Positions 1 to 6,424 of a stretch of DNA of 6,448 nucleotides are shown one piece after another. The notes beneath the pieces are model-generated. The model was not told where the DNA came from. It did no database searches and was given only the letters and a program-made list of their open reading frames with translations. Location of the stretch: assembly GCA_002732845.1 (NCBI GenBank), contig NVSZ01000013.1, positions 1 to 6,448 on the forward strand. The letters are read 5' to 3'. The position numbers and the translations under genes were made by a program. Position 1 is the stretch's first letter; every line of letters begins with the position of its first letter. Origin of the DNA: Rhodospirillaceae bacterium (GTDB lineage: Bacteria > Pseudomonadota > Alphaproteobacteria > Rhodospirillales > Magnetovibrionaceae).

Positions 1-668
1 ACATGGCCCACTTTGCGGGTCTGGTTGCTGCGGGCCTTCACCCCAGCCCGGTTGGCATTGCCGACGTCACCACCACAACCACCCACAAAACCCTGCGCGG
101 TCCCCGTGGCGGCATGATTTTGACCAACAACCCAGACCTCGCGAAAAAGATCAATTCAGCGATTTTCCCGGGTCTTCAAGGCGGTCCTTTGATGCACGTG
201 ATTGCGGCAAAAGCCGTGGCCTTTGGGGAAGCCCTGAAACCAAGCTTTAAAGACTACGCAAAACGCGTGATTGAAAATGCTCAGGTTCTGGCACAAACCA
301 TGGTTGATGGCGGTTATGCCATTTCCACAGGCGGCACCGATACCCACCTAATGTTAGTTGATCTGCGGCCCAAGGGTGTTAAAGGCAATGCGGCCGAACA
401 GGCTTTGGACCGTGCGGGAATTACGTGCAATAAAAACGGCATTCCGTTTGATACCGAAAAACCCATGGTCACGTCGGGTGTGCGCTTTGGCAGCCCCGCG
501 GCGACAACCCGTGGTTTCGGAGCCAAAGAATTCAAACAAGTTGGTTTGATGGCGTGCGAAGTGTTGGACGGTTTGGCCGCCAATGGAGAAGACGGCAACG
601 GCGAAGTTGAAGCCGCTGTTCGCAAAAAGGTCGAAGCGTTATGTGCACGCTTCCCGATCTACATTTAA
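1..668 (+). CDS. glyA: Serine hydroxymethyltransferase, 3' part (5' end outside window)
   Basis: Cytosolic PLP enzyme that interconverts serine plus tetrahydrofolate with glycine plus 5,10-methylene-tetrahydrofolate, the main one-carbon source. The reading frame is open to the left edge; the Met at position 3 is internal, because it belongs to the family motif (D)[11 protein letters not shown]. The visible 221 residues are about the C-terminal half of a protein usually near 420 residues. The PLP-binding lysine is seen in [15 protein letters not shown] (Lys codon 87-89), and counting from the DMAH motif it falls at the place of E. coli Lys229. The substrate-carboxylate arginine is in [10 protein letters not shown] (Arg codon 483-485). 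The frame ends at TAA 666-668 with no damage. nrdR follows after 17 bases without a terminator, so the two are probably cotranscribed. Identification is secure; the missing N-terminus cannot be judged. Confidence 0.97.
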   Translation, partial: MAHFAGLVAAGLHPSPVGIADVTTTTTHKTLRGPRGGMILTNNPDLAKKINSAIFPGLQGGPLMHVIAAKAVAFGEALKPSFKDYAKRVIENAQVLAQTMVDGGYAISTGGTDTHLMLVDLRPKGVKGNAAEQALDRAGITCNKNGIPFDTEKPMVTSGVRFGSPAATTRGFGAKEFKQVGLMACEVLDGLAANGEDGNGEVEAAVRKKVEALCARFPIYI

Positions 669-685
669 GCTGAGAAGGATAACTT

Positions 686-1150
686 ATGCGCTGTCCATTT
701 TGTGGAAATAACGATACGCAGGTCAAAGATTCACGTCCCACCGAAGACAACGCGACGATTCGTCGTCGGCGGTATTGTGTATCATGTGGCTCACGCTTTA
801 CCACCTTTGAACGGGTGCATTTGCGCGAATTGACCGTGGTCAAAAGCGATGGTGATAAGGTGCCTTTCGACCGTGAAAAGGTCAAAATGTCCATGGAGAT
901 CGCGTTGCGCAAACGCCCCGTTAAAGACGGCCAGATTGAACTGATCGTGAACTCTATCCAACGCCATTTGGAAACCTCTGGGGAAACTGAAATTCCGTCA
1001 AAGGCGATTGGCAAACTGATCATGGATCGTTTGATGGATATGGACAAAGTGGCCTATGTTCGCTTTGCTTCGGTTTACAAAGATTTCCATGAAATCAATG
1101 ACTTTAACGAATTTATTGGGACATTAGGTGATCGCAACGGACTCGACTGA
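686..1150 (+). CDS. nrdR: Transcriptional repressor NrdR (Zn-ribbon and ATP-cone)
   Basis: NrdR senses ATP/dATP through its ATP-cone and represses ribonucleotide reductase genes by binding NrdR boxes. The 154-residue length is normal for the family. The N-terminus MRCPFCG and the later [13 protein letters not shown] supply the four zinc cysteines (Cys3, Cys6, Cys31, Cys34), with the basic stretch IRRRRYC just before the second pair. The ATP-cone domain runs from about residue 46 ([21 protein letters not shown]) to about 137, including [13 protein letters not shown], a hallmark near its end. The ATG is preceded by GAGAAGG at 672-678, a good ribosome binding site, and MRCP is the expected family start. 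It sits 17 bases after glyA, and its last 23 bases overlap ribD. I saw no NrdR-box pair in the short upstream gap, so no autoregulation can be claimed from here. Confidence 0.97.
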   Translation: MRCPFCGNNDTQVKDSRPTEDNATIRRRRYCVSCGSRFTTFERVHLRELTVVKSDGDKVPFDREKVKMSMEIALRKRPVKDGQIELIVNSIQRHLETSGETEIPSKAIGKLIMDRLMDMDKVAYVRFASVYKDFHEINDFNEFIGTLGDRNGLD

Positions 1151-2225
1151 TTTAGATGTTAAGTTTATGCGTTCGGCCATTTCTTTGGCGGCGCGGGGGC
1201 TTGGTAATGCGTTTCCGAATCCCGCCGTTGGGTGCCTTTTGGTCAAGGATAACTTGGTCGTTGGTCGGGGCTGGACACAGCCCGGCGGACGTCCCCATGC
1301 GGAAACCGAGGCGCTCAAACAAGCGGGAACCTTAGCCGAAGGGGCGACGGCTTATGTGACGTTGGAGCCGTGTGCCCATGTCGGCAAAACACCGCCGTGT
1401 TCGAAGGCCTTAGTGGATGCAAAAATTAGCCGCTTGGTCGTTGCCGTGGGGGACCCGGACCCGCGTGTGAATGGTTTGGGCCTGAACATCATGCGGCTTG
1501 CCGGAATTTCGGTCAGCGAAGACGTGTGCCGCGCTGAAGCGTGGGTGGCCAACCGGGGCTTTTTCCTGACCCAAACCCAAGATCGCCCGATGTTTACGCT
1601 GAAACTCGCCACCGATAACGATGGCCTCATTCCCGGTCCCGATGCGGGGGGCGATGACAAATGGATAACCTCGCCCGAGGCCCGCAAACGCGGACACTTG
1701 TTGCGGTCCAATCATGATGCAGTGCTGTTTGGCATTGGCACGGTGCTGAGTGATGATCCCCAATATACCTGTCGCTTGCCGGGCTTAGAGCACACAAGCC
1801 CAATCCGCATTGTCATGGACAGCCATTTGCGCTTGCCACTGGACGCAAAGATTATCAAAACGCTTGATATGGCCCCGGTATGGGTGATTTGTGGACGAGA
1901 TGCCCCCGAACGTCCGGATCTGGAAAAGCTCGGTGTGAAAATCATACGCGCGCCGCAAAGCCAACCCGATCCCGATTGGGTGGCGATCACGCTTTGCAAA
2001 CAATGGTTAAGTCGAGTTTTGATCGAAACCGGGCCAACGCTGGCCAATGCTTTTTTAAAGGCTGATTTGGTTGATGAAGTGTCTTGGTTCCGCTCGAACA
2101 AGACTTTGGGGGCAGGGGCCGTCGCGGGTTTTGACAAAAAAATGTGGGAAAAGCTGGAATTGGAGCGCGTTGCCGTGGTACAGGCAGGGTCAGATCGCCT
2201 AGAACTTTATACTAAAGGACCGTGA
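1128..2225 (+). CDS. ribD: Bifunctional diaminohydroxyphosphoribosylaminopyrimidine deaminase / 5-amino-6-(5-phosphoribosylamino)uracil reductase RibD
   Basis: Carries out two consecutive cytosolic riboflavin steps: deamination of the pyrimidine, then NADPH-dependent reduction of the ribose. The 365-residue length suits a two-domain RibD. Residues about 12-150 form the deaminase: [10 protein letters not shown], then zinc ligands and catalytic Glu in HAE (His57, Glu59) and in [11 protein letters not shown] (Cys82, Cys91). The reductase starts near residue 155 ([10 protein letters not shown]) with WITSPEAR (179-186), [10 protein letters not shown] (202-211) and [11 protein letters not shown]. 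The loop at 163-177 departs from the usual form (see findings). The start is GTG 1128, which overlaps the nrdR end by 23 bases and gives a normal-length lead before FMRSAI. ATG 1167 (residue 14) is an alternative, but it has no clear ribosome binding site and trims the first helix closely. Coupling to nrdR translation is likely. ribE begins 4 bases after the stop. Confidence 0.95.
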   Translation: MIATDSTDLDVKFMRSAISLAARGLGNAFPNPAVGCLLVKDNLVVGRGWTQPGGRPHAETEALKQAGTLAEGATAYVTLEPCAHVGKTPPCSKALVDAKISRLVVAVGDPDPRVNGLGLNIMRLAGISVSEDVCRAEAWVANRGFFLTQTQDRPMFTLKLATDNDGLIPGPDAGGDDKWITSPEARKRGHLLRSNHDAVLFGIGTVLSDDPQYTCRLPGLEHTSPIRIVMDSHLRLPLDAKIIKTLDMAPVWVICGRDAPERPDLEKLGVKIIRAPQSQPDPDWVAITLCKQWLSRVLIETGPTLANAFLKADLVDEVSWFRSNKTLGAGAVAGFDKKMWEKLELERVAVVQAGSDRLELYTKGP

Positions 2226-2229
2226 GCCC

Positions 2230-2832
2230 ATGTTTACCGGAATAATAACAGACATAGGACGGTTGCATTCCACCCAAGCCACAGGGGCCGGGGATGGCGA
2301 GGGCCGTCGTTTTGAAATCCTTTCGGTATTTGATATGAATAGTGTCGACATCGGCGCATCGATTTCATGTTCCGGGGCGTGCATGACCGTGGTGGAAAAA
2401 TCTGAACATACCTTCACCATCGAAGTCTCCGCCGAAAGCCTGTCCAAAACCACGTTGGGAGCTTGGGTTCAAGATACCCAAATGAATTTAGAGCGTGCCA
2501 TGTGCTTGGGCGATGAACTGGGCGGACATATGGTGTCTGGTCATGTGGATGGCGTTGGTATCTTGGTGGGCTCCGCGCCGGATGGCGACAGCTTGCGCAT
2601 GACTTTTTCTGCCCCCACATCTTTAATGAAATTTATTGCGCCGAAGGGATCGATCACCATTGATGGAGTATCCTTAACGGTGAACGAAGTTAACGGAACC
2701 GAATTTGGTATTAATGTCATTCCCCATACGCAAACAGCAACCACTTTGGGGGCTTTAAGGGATGGCGGAAAGGTCAATCTGGAAATTGATATGCTGGCAC
2801 GCTATGTTGCTCGCTTAATGGGTCAAGAATAG
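2230..2832 (+). CDS. ribE: Riboflavin synthase, alpha chain
   Basis: Catalyses the last riboflavin step, a dismutation of two 6,7-dimethyl-8-ribityllumazine molecules into riboflavin and the pyrimidinedione recycled by RibH. At 200 residues it has the usual length and the two lumazine-binding repeats, roughly 1-97 and 98-195. The N-terminal MFTGII is diagnostic and fixes the start; AAAGGA at 2214-2219 lies 10 bases before the ATG. Residues matching those known to matter in the E. coli enzyme are present: Phe2, Cys51 (in GACMTV), His105 (GHVDG), Ser148 (IDGVSLTV) and Asp187 (EIDMLARY). The first repeat reads SCSGACMTVV where SVNGVCLTVT-like sequences are common, a mild variation. The symbol follows the ribDEBAH naming; in E. 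coli this enzyme is called RibC (also RibE). It lies between ribD and ribBA with gaps of 4 and 11 bases. Confidence 0.96.
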   Translation: MFTGIITDIGRLHSTQATGAGDGEGRRFEILSVFDMNSVDIGASISCSGACMTVVEKSEHTFTIEVSAESLSKTTLGAWVQDTQMNLERAMCLGDELGGHMVSGHVDGVGILVGSAPDGDSLRMTFSAPTSLMKFIAPKGSITIDGVSLTVNEVNGTEFGINVIPHTQTATTLGALRDGGKVNLEIDMLARYVARLMGQE

Positions 2833-2846
2833 GAAATACAGACGTG
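2831..2846 (+). promoter_or_regulatory. Ribosome binding site and GTG start of ribBA, overlapping the ribE stop
   Basis: AGGA at 2831-2834 shares its first two bases with the TAG stop of ribE (2830-2832), and GTG starts at 2844 with 9 bases between. No ATG in this frame precedes the conserved DHBP-synthase sequence LSPIEDIIEDARNGR, so the GTG is the sensible start. The layout suggests that ribosomes finishing ribE assist initiation on ribBA, an inference from spacing. Confidence 0.7.
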
Positions 2847-3944
2847 CCATTTAAAGATAAACTTTCTCCGATCGAAGACATCATTGAAGATGCGCGCAAT
2901 GGCCGCATGTTTGTGCTGATTGACGATGAAGACCGCGAAAACGAAGGCGATCTGGTGATCCCCGCACAAATGGCAACCCCCGAAGCCGTCAACTTCATGG
3001 CTATGCATGGCCGGGGCTTGATCTGTTTAACGCTGACGCGCGACCGGGTGAACGAATTGGAATTGCCCCATCAGGTGCAAAAAAACGTGGTGCATCACGC
3101 CACCGCCTTTACCGTATCGATCGAGGCCTGTGAAGGCGTCACCACGGGGATTTCCGCATCGGATCGAGCGCGCACCATTGCGGTGGCTATCGATCCGACC
3201 AAAGGCAAGTCTGATATTGCGACGCCGGGTCATGTCTTCCCGCTTGAAGCCCGCGATGGCGGTGTTTTGGTGCGGTCCGGACATACCGAAGCCGCCGTGG
3301 ATATTTCCCGTCTGGCGGGCTTAAACCCATCGGGTGTGATTTGTGAAATCATGAACGATGACGGGTCCATGTCACGGTTGCCAGATTTGATTCCTTTCGC
3401 CGAAAAACACGGTCTGAAAATCGCCACCATTGCCGATTTGATTGCCTACCGTTTGAAACACGATCATATGGTCGAAAAAATCGAAACCAAGCCCTTTGAA
3501 AGCATTCATGGCGGTACGTTTGATATGACCATCTATCGCAGCGAATTGGATGGCACCGAACATGTGGCTTTGACGGTTGGCGATGTATCCAGCGACGGTC
3601 CGGTATTGGTGCGCATGCACGCCATGAAAATTTTAGATGATGTTTTGGGCGACGCGTCTTCGGGCAAAGCCGAAATGTTGCAACGTTCCATGAAAGCCAT
3701 TGCCAAAGAAGGCCGTGGTGCGATTGTTTTGATTCGCCACCCCCGCGTTGATGCCATGAGCGTCCGAGAAGCGCCAACGCCAGATGGGGTTAGCCATACG
3801 TTGCGCAATTATGGCCTTGGCGCACAGATTTTACTGGACCTGGGCATCACCGATATGACGTTGCTCAGCAACACACAACACACCATTGTTGGCTTGGATG
3901 GATACGGTTTGACCGTATCTGGCCAAGTCCCGATCCCCAAATAA
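2844..3944 (+). CDS. ribBA: 3,4-dihydroxy-2-butanone-4-phosphate synthase with degenerate GTP cyclohydrolase II-like C-terminal domain
   Basis: The N-terminal half makes 3,4-dihydroxy-2-butanone 4-phosphate from ribulose 5-phosphate, the four-carbon substrate of RibH. Residues 1 to about 205 are a complete DHBP synthase: LIDDEDRENEGDLV with the acidic active-site loop (27-36), VSIEACEGVTTGISASDRA, RSGHTEAAVDISRLAGL and GVICEIMNDDGSMSR. Residues about 210-366 align along their length with GTP cyclohydrolase II, ending in VGLDGYGLTVSGQVPI. However, the zinc site usually written C..(R)CDC is replaced: aligned cysteines are Lys262, Ser273 and Lys275, and the QEGRGIGL stretch reads HPRVDAMS. This half is therefore probably not a cyclohydrolase. 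Such RibBA proteins with an inactive second domain are known in alphaproteobacteria. Start is GTG; ribH follows after 10 bases. An alternative symbol is ribB; the first-domain function is secure, the role of the second is unknown. Confidence 0.93.
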   Translation: MPFKDKLSPIEDIIEDARNGRMFVLIDDEDRENEGDLVIPAQMATPEAVNFMAMHGRGLICLTLTRDRVNELELPHQVQKNVVHHATAFTVSIEACEGVTTGISASDRARTIAVAIDPTKGKSDIATPGHVFPLEARDGGVLVRSGHTEAAVDISRLAGLNPSGVICEIMNDDGSMSRLPDLIPFAEKHGLKIATIADLIAYRLKHDHMVEKIETKPFESIHGGTFDMTIYRSELDGTEHVALTVGDVSSDGPVLVRMHAMKILDDVLGDASSGKAEMLQRSMKAIAKEGRGAIVLIRHPRVDAMSVREAPTPDGVSHTLRNYGLGAQILLDLGITDMTLLSNTQHTIVGLDGYGLTVSGQVPIPK

Positions 3945-3954
3945 GGAAGCTTTT

Positions 3955-4398
3955 ATGAGCAAACACGTTCTTATTATCGAAGCGCCGTTTTACACCGACA
4001 TCACCAATGATTTGGTGAACGGCGTGGCGCAAGTGCTCGATAAAGCCAATGTCACTTATGAACGTATTTCCGTTCCGGGGGCTTATGAGATTCCGGGCGT
4101 TGTGCGTTTATCTGAAAATGCCAACGCCGATCGCTTTGATGGTTATATTGCCGTCGGTTGTGTTATTCGCGGTGAAACCAGCCATTATGATTATGTGGCG
4201 GGAGAATGCTGCCGGGCCCTGATGGATTTATCGTTAGAAGCCATAGCCATAGGTAATGGTGTTTTGACCGTGGAAAACCAAGATCAAGCCCGTGTGCGTT
4301 CGGATGTGACACAAAAGAACAAAGGCGGGGATGCTGCCGAAGCTTGCTTGGCGATGATGCGCGCGCGCGATGTTTTAAATTCAGGTGAGAAATTATAA
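3955..4398 (+). CDS. ribH: 6,7-dimethyl-8-ribityllumazine synthase (lumazine synthase)
   Basis: Condenses 5-amino-6-ribitylaminouracil (from the RibD product after dephosphorylation) with the RibBA product to give lumazine, the substrate of RibE. The family typically forms pentamers or 60-subunit shells. The 147 residues carry the full motif set: EAPFYTDITNDLVNGV near the start, VPGAYEIPG (40-48), VGCVIRGETSHYDYVAGE with the catalytic His77, NGVLTVENQDQARVRS, and KGGDAAEAC near the end. ATG 3955 is preceded by TAAGGAAG (3942-3949), a strong ribosome binding site overlapping the ribBA stop. The stop TAA overlaps the nusB ATG by one base (TAATG). Nothing is abnormal in length or active site. 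The N-terminal form fits RibH proteins of alphaproteobacteria; whether a second ribH exists elsewhere cannot be seen. Confidence 0.97.
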   Translation: MSKHVLIIEAPFYTDITNDLVNGVAQVLDKANVTYERISVPGAYEIPGVVRLSENANADRFDGYIAVGCVIRGETSHYDYVAGECCRALMDLSLEAIAIGNGVLTVENQDQARVRSDVTQKNKGGDAAEACLAMMRARDVLNSGEKL

Positions 4399-4886
4399 TG
4401 GCCGATAAATTTGATGCCAAAGGCCGTTCCGCTGCCCGTATGGCCGCCGTTCAAGCCCTTTACGAGCTGGATATGGTTAAAACCGATGAAAACTTGGTTT
4501 TACAGGCTTTAATCGACAAACATTGGTCGATCACGTTGGAAGACGAAGACGGTTATGAAATTGGTGAAGCCGATTTCAACGACCCGGACAAAACCTTCCT
4601 GATTGCTTTGGTGCGCGGCGTACAAGCCAAAAAAGCCTCTGTTGACGAAATGATTGAAGGCACCTTGGGCGAAAAATGGACGGTTCCCCGTTTAGAAGTG
4701 CTGTTGCGCGCAATGCTGCGGGCCGGGGCTTATGAATTGGCCGAACACGGCGATATTCCAGCCAAAGTGATCATCAACGAATACATGGACATCGCCAACG
4801 CCTTTTTCACCGAGGGCGAGCCCAAAATGGTCAACGGTGTTTTAGACAAGCTGGCCCACGTTCTGCGTGATGGACGTTTGGACTAA
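4398..4886 (+). CDS. nusB: Transcription antitermination factor NusB
   Basis: Small all-helical RNA-binding protein that binds boxA RNA with NusE (ribosomal protein S10) and supports rRNA transcription antitermination. At 162 residues it is slightly longer than the E. coli protein (139), mainly from an acidic segment at about 47-65 (LEDEDGYEIGEADFNDPD), which looks typical of alphaproteobacterial NusB. Visible family features are the arginine-containing first helix RSAARMAAVQALYELD (10-25), WTVPRLEVLLRAMLRAGAYEL (94-114) and IPAKVIINEYMDIANAFF (120-137) followed by GEPKMVNGVLDKLA. The ATG overlaps the ribH stop in TAATG, with AGGTGAG at 4383-4389 as ribosome binding site, so it is probably coupled to ribH. 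thiL follows after 5 bases. Linkage ribH-nusB-thiL is widespread in proteobacteria. Confidence 0.97.
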   Translation: MADKFDAKGRSAARMAAVQALYELDMVKTDENLVLQALIDKHWSITLEDEDGYEIGEADFNDPDKTFLIALVRGVQAKKASVDEMIEGTLGEKWTVPRLEVLLRAMLRAGAYELAEHGDIPAKVIINEYMDIANAFFTEGEPKMVNGVLDKLAHVLRDGRLD

Positions 4887-4891
4887 CGCTC

Positions 4892-5878
4892 ATGTCCCAA
4901 GGTTCAGGAATTGGTTCAGGAATTGGCTCAGAATTCGACCTTATAGATCGGTATTTTAAGCCTTTGGCTTGCAAAGACGCTGGCGCCTTAAATTTAGGCG
5001 ACGATGCGGCCCTTTTGGATATTCCCTCGGGCCAACACTTGGTGGTGACGTCCGATGCTTTGGTTTCGGGTGTTCACTTTTTAGACTCCCAAAGCCCCAA
5101 AGACATCGCCCACAAGGTGGTCGGCGTGAACCTATCGGATCTGGCCGCTATGGGGGCAAAACCCCGTGCGGTCTTTTTGGCCGCCCAATTTCCCAAAGAT
5201 ATCCAAGAAAACTGGATCGCCGAATTCGCGCTGGGGCTGGGGCAAGCCTTAGAAGAAACCGGAGCCGTTTTGATGGGCGGCGATACGGTCAGCACACCGG
5301 GACCAATGGCCTTTACCCTGACCGCCTTGGGCATGGTGAAGACGGGGCAAGCGTTGCAGCGAAACGGAGCCAAGTCTGGTGACGTGTTGTTTGTCAGCGG
5401 AACCATTGGCGACGCGGCCCTGGGGTTGCTGTGTGCGACCGGAAAACTTGAGGAAAACGCATTCCTTTTAAACCGTTACGCCCGCCCACAGCCCAGACTG
5501 GCTTTGGGCCAAGCTTTGGCTGAAGGCGGGTTCGCCACGGCCTGTATTGATGTTTCAGATGGATTGCTGGCCGATGTTGGGCATTTGGCGGCGATGTCGG
5601 GGCTTGGCCTGACCCTAAGAGCCGACTCGGTGCCATTGTCAGACCCGGGCAAAGCCAATTTAGAGTTTTTAGAGGTGATTCTTTGCGGCGGAGACGACTA
5701 TGAGCTCGCTTTTTCGGTCCCGCCAAACAATGTTTCCAAGATCAAGGCCTTAAGCGCGAAACTCGATCTTGCCCTTACCCAGATTGGTGTTTTCAACGAC
5801 AACGTGCCCGGCGTACGGGTTGTTGATGGGGCAGGGCAGGTGATAAAATTTGCCACCGATGGGTTTAAGCATTTTTAA
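4892..5878 (+). CDS. thiL: Thiamine-monophosphate kinase
   Basis: ATP-dependent phosphorylation of thiamine monophosphate to thiamine diphosphate, the active cofactor; cytosolic, AIR-synthase (PurM)-like superfamily. The 328 residues fit the family and include the ordered motifs: LGDDAALLD (35-43), TSDALVSGVHF, NLSDLAAMGAKPR (80-92), GGDT (129-132), IDVSDGLLADVGHLA (from residue 219) and GGDDYELAF (266-274). All acidic metal-binding motifs appear intact. The N-terminus carries an extra glycine/serine-rich lead GSGIGSGIGS before EFDLIDRYF, encoded by a 12-base tandem repeat. The start ATG 4892 has only a weak upstream GGA (4880-4882), so initiation probably depends on coupling to nusB, whose stop is 5 bases away. 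No other in-frame ATG lies before the conserved part. It appears to be the last gene of the operon. Confidence 0.96.
   Translation: MSQGSGIGSGIGSEFDLIDRYFKPLACKDAGALNLGDDAALLDIPSGQHLVVTSDALVSGVHFLDSQSPKDIAHKVVGVNLSDLAAMGAKPRAVFLAAQFPKDIQENWIAEFALGLGQALEETGAVLMGGDTVSTPGPMAFTLTALGMVKTGQALQRNGAKSGDVLFVSGTIGDAALGLLCATGKLEENAFLLNRYARPQPRLALGQALAEGGFATACIDVSDGLLADVGHLAAMSGLGLTLRADSVPLSDPGKANLEFLEVILCGGDDYELAFSVPPNNVSKIKALSAKLDLALTQIGVFNDNVPGVRVVDGAGQVIKFATDGFKHF
4901..4936 (+). repeat. 12-base tandem repeat inside the thiL 5' end
   Basis: Two identical copies of GGTTCAGGAATT stand side by side (4901-4912, 4913-4924), followed by a diverged third unit GGCTCAGAATTC (4925-4936). In the thiL frame they read GSGI, GSGI, GSEF. 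Since the unit is a multiple of three, copy-number change would alter the length of the N-terminal lead without shifting the frame. It looks like a slippage product in a tolerant part of the protein. Confidence 0.9.
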
Positions 5879-5882
5879 GGTC

Positions 5883-5910
5883 TTCCCTAGGGCCTAGTAG
5901 TGCGTATAAT
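5883..5910 (+). promoter_or_regulatory. Candidate sigma-70-type promoter before the FliL-like gene
   Basis: The gap after thiL contains TATAAT at 5905-5910, a perfect consensus -10 box. The best -35 at an allowed distance is TTCCCT (5883-5888, 16-base spacer), matching TTGACA at only three positions, so the upstream element is weak. A start near 5917 would give a leader of about 22 bases holding the ribosome binding site. It would let the last gene be transcribed apart from the riboflavin operon. Supported by motif only; the -10 could be chance. Confidence 0.45.
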
Positions 5911-5921
5911 CAGCGTCTTGC

Positions 5922-5941
5922 AAGAGAGGACGACGTTAATG
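5922..5941 (+). promoter_or_regulatory. Ribosome binding site fixing the start of the FliL-like gene
   Basis: AGAGGA at 5925-5930, within AAGAGAGGA, lies 8 bases before ATG 5939. This decides for the ATG over the in-frame GTG at 5900, which would add 13 residues (MRIISVLQERTTL), would place its start before the TATAAT box, and would put hydrophilic residues ahead of a typical MKK-plus-hydrophobic N-terminus. Confidence 0.75.
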
Positions 5942-6424
5942 AAAAAACTAATGATTTTGGTCGCGGTCTTTTTTTTACTGGCCGGTGGTACCGTTGGTGT
6001 CCTCAAATACATGCAAGTCGGACCCTTTAAGGTTGATCCCGCTTTGATGACCGAAGAAGACAAAGCCAAAACTTTAATGGAAGAAGCGCAGGCCGTCTTA
6101 AAGGCCAGACCACATTATGTGGAAATGGATCCTATTCAAATCCCTATATTCCAAGGCGATGGCGTTGCTGGGACCGTTTTGATCCATTACAAAATGGAAG
6201 CCTTGTCCATCGATAATCAACTCATTATTGCCAAAGCAAAACGCCAAATCGGTGATGCCTTAATCCAAGATTTTTCGTATTATCTTCCGCGGACCTTGCG
6301 CAACAACAAAACTTTGGATGTCACGTTGATCAAATACCGTATTGTCATGATTGCCAGCAAATTGTTGGGCAAGGGCGTTGTTAATGATGCTTTGATTCAA
6401 TCGATGACCAGCACCGATCAATAA
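5939..6424 (+). CDS. Single-pass membrane-anchored protein, FliL-like (tentative)
   Basis: Not firmly recognised. The 161-residue protein starts MKK followed by one hydrophobic stretch (about 4-22), read as an uncleaved N-terminal anchor, with the remainder predicted periplasmic. A charged, probably helical segment (39-56, EEDKAKTLMEEAQAVLKA) precedes HYVEMDPIQIPIF (59-71), a strand-like part to about 90, then a helix with KRQIGDALIQDFSYYLPR (101-118) and a second helix at about 126-155. This order of anchor, linker, Y-V-x-x-D-P-like strand, then helix containing DALI resembles FliL, the flagellar stator-associated protein, but identity is weak by eye. No cysteine is present, so it is not a lipoprotein. 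The gene stands 60 bases after thiL with its own promoter-like sequence and is more A+T-rich (45-47% G+C in two lines counted). No flagellar gene is visible beside it. Confidence 0.5.
   Translation: MKKLMILVAVFFLLAGGTVGVLKYMQVGPFKVDPALMTEEDKAKTLMEEAQAVLKARPHYVEMDPIQIPIFQGDGVAGTVLIHYKMEALSIDNQLIIAKAKRQIGDALIQDFSYYLPRTLRNNKTLDVTLIKYRIVMIASKLLGKGVVNDALIQSMTSTDQ

Noticed and set aside
532..1047. Long minus-strand open frame opposite glyA and nrdR (171 codons).
   Set aside because: It is antisense to two well-conserved genes, has no recognisable motifs, and is composed of the unusual residues expected from reading a coding strand backwards.
2811..2843. Short gap before ribBA checked for an FMN riboswitch, since ribB genes often carry one.
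   Set aside because: Only 11 bases separate ribE from ribBA and the conserved multi-helix FMN aptamer sequence is not present here or in other gaps.
3349..3777. Minus-strand open frame of 142 codons opposite ribBA.
   Set aside because: Rich in Trp, Arg and His without any domain pattern, and fully antisense to a conserved gene; a shadow frame.
4351..4372. Alternating GC run near the end of ribH (GATGATGCGCGCGCGCGATG), considered as a structural or Z-DNA site.
   Set aside because: It is short and is accounted for by the codons of AMMRARD in a conserved helical part of ribH.
4969..5382. Second plus-strand frame of 137 codons inside thiL.
   Set aside because: Very arginine- and glycine-rich out-of-frame reading of thiL with no supporting ribosome binding site; thiL motifs occupy the other frame throughout.
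5885..5897. Palindromic CCCTAGGG with overlapping CCTAG repeats right after thiL, considered as a terminator or operator.
   Set aside because: The perfect palindrome is only 8 bases with no loop and no T-run follows, so it cannot form a normal terminator; no known operator matches.
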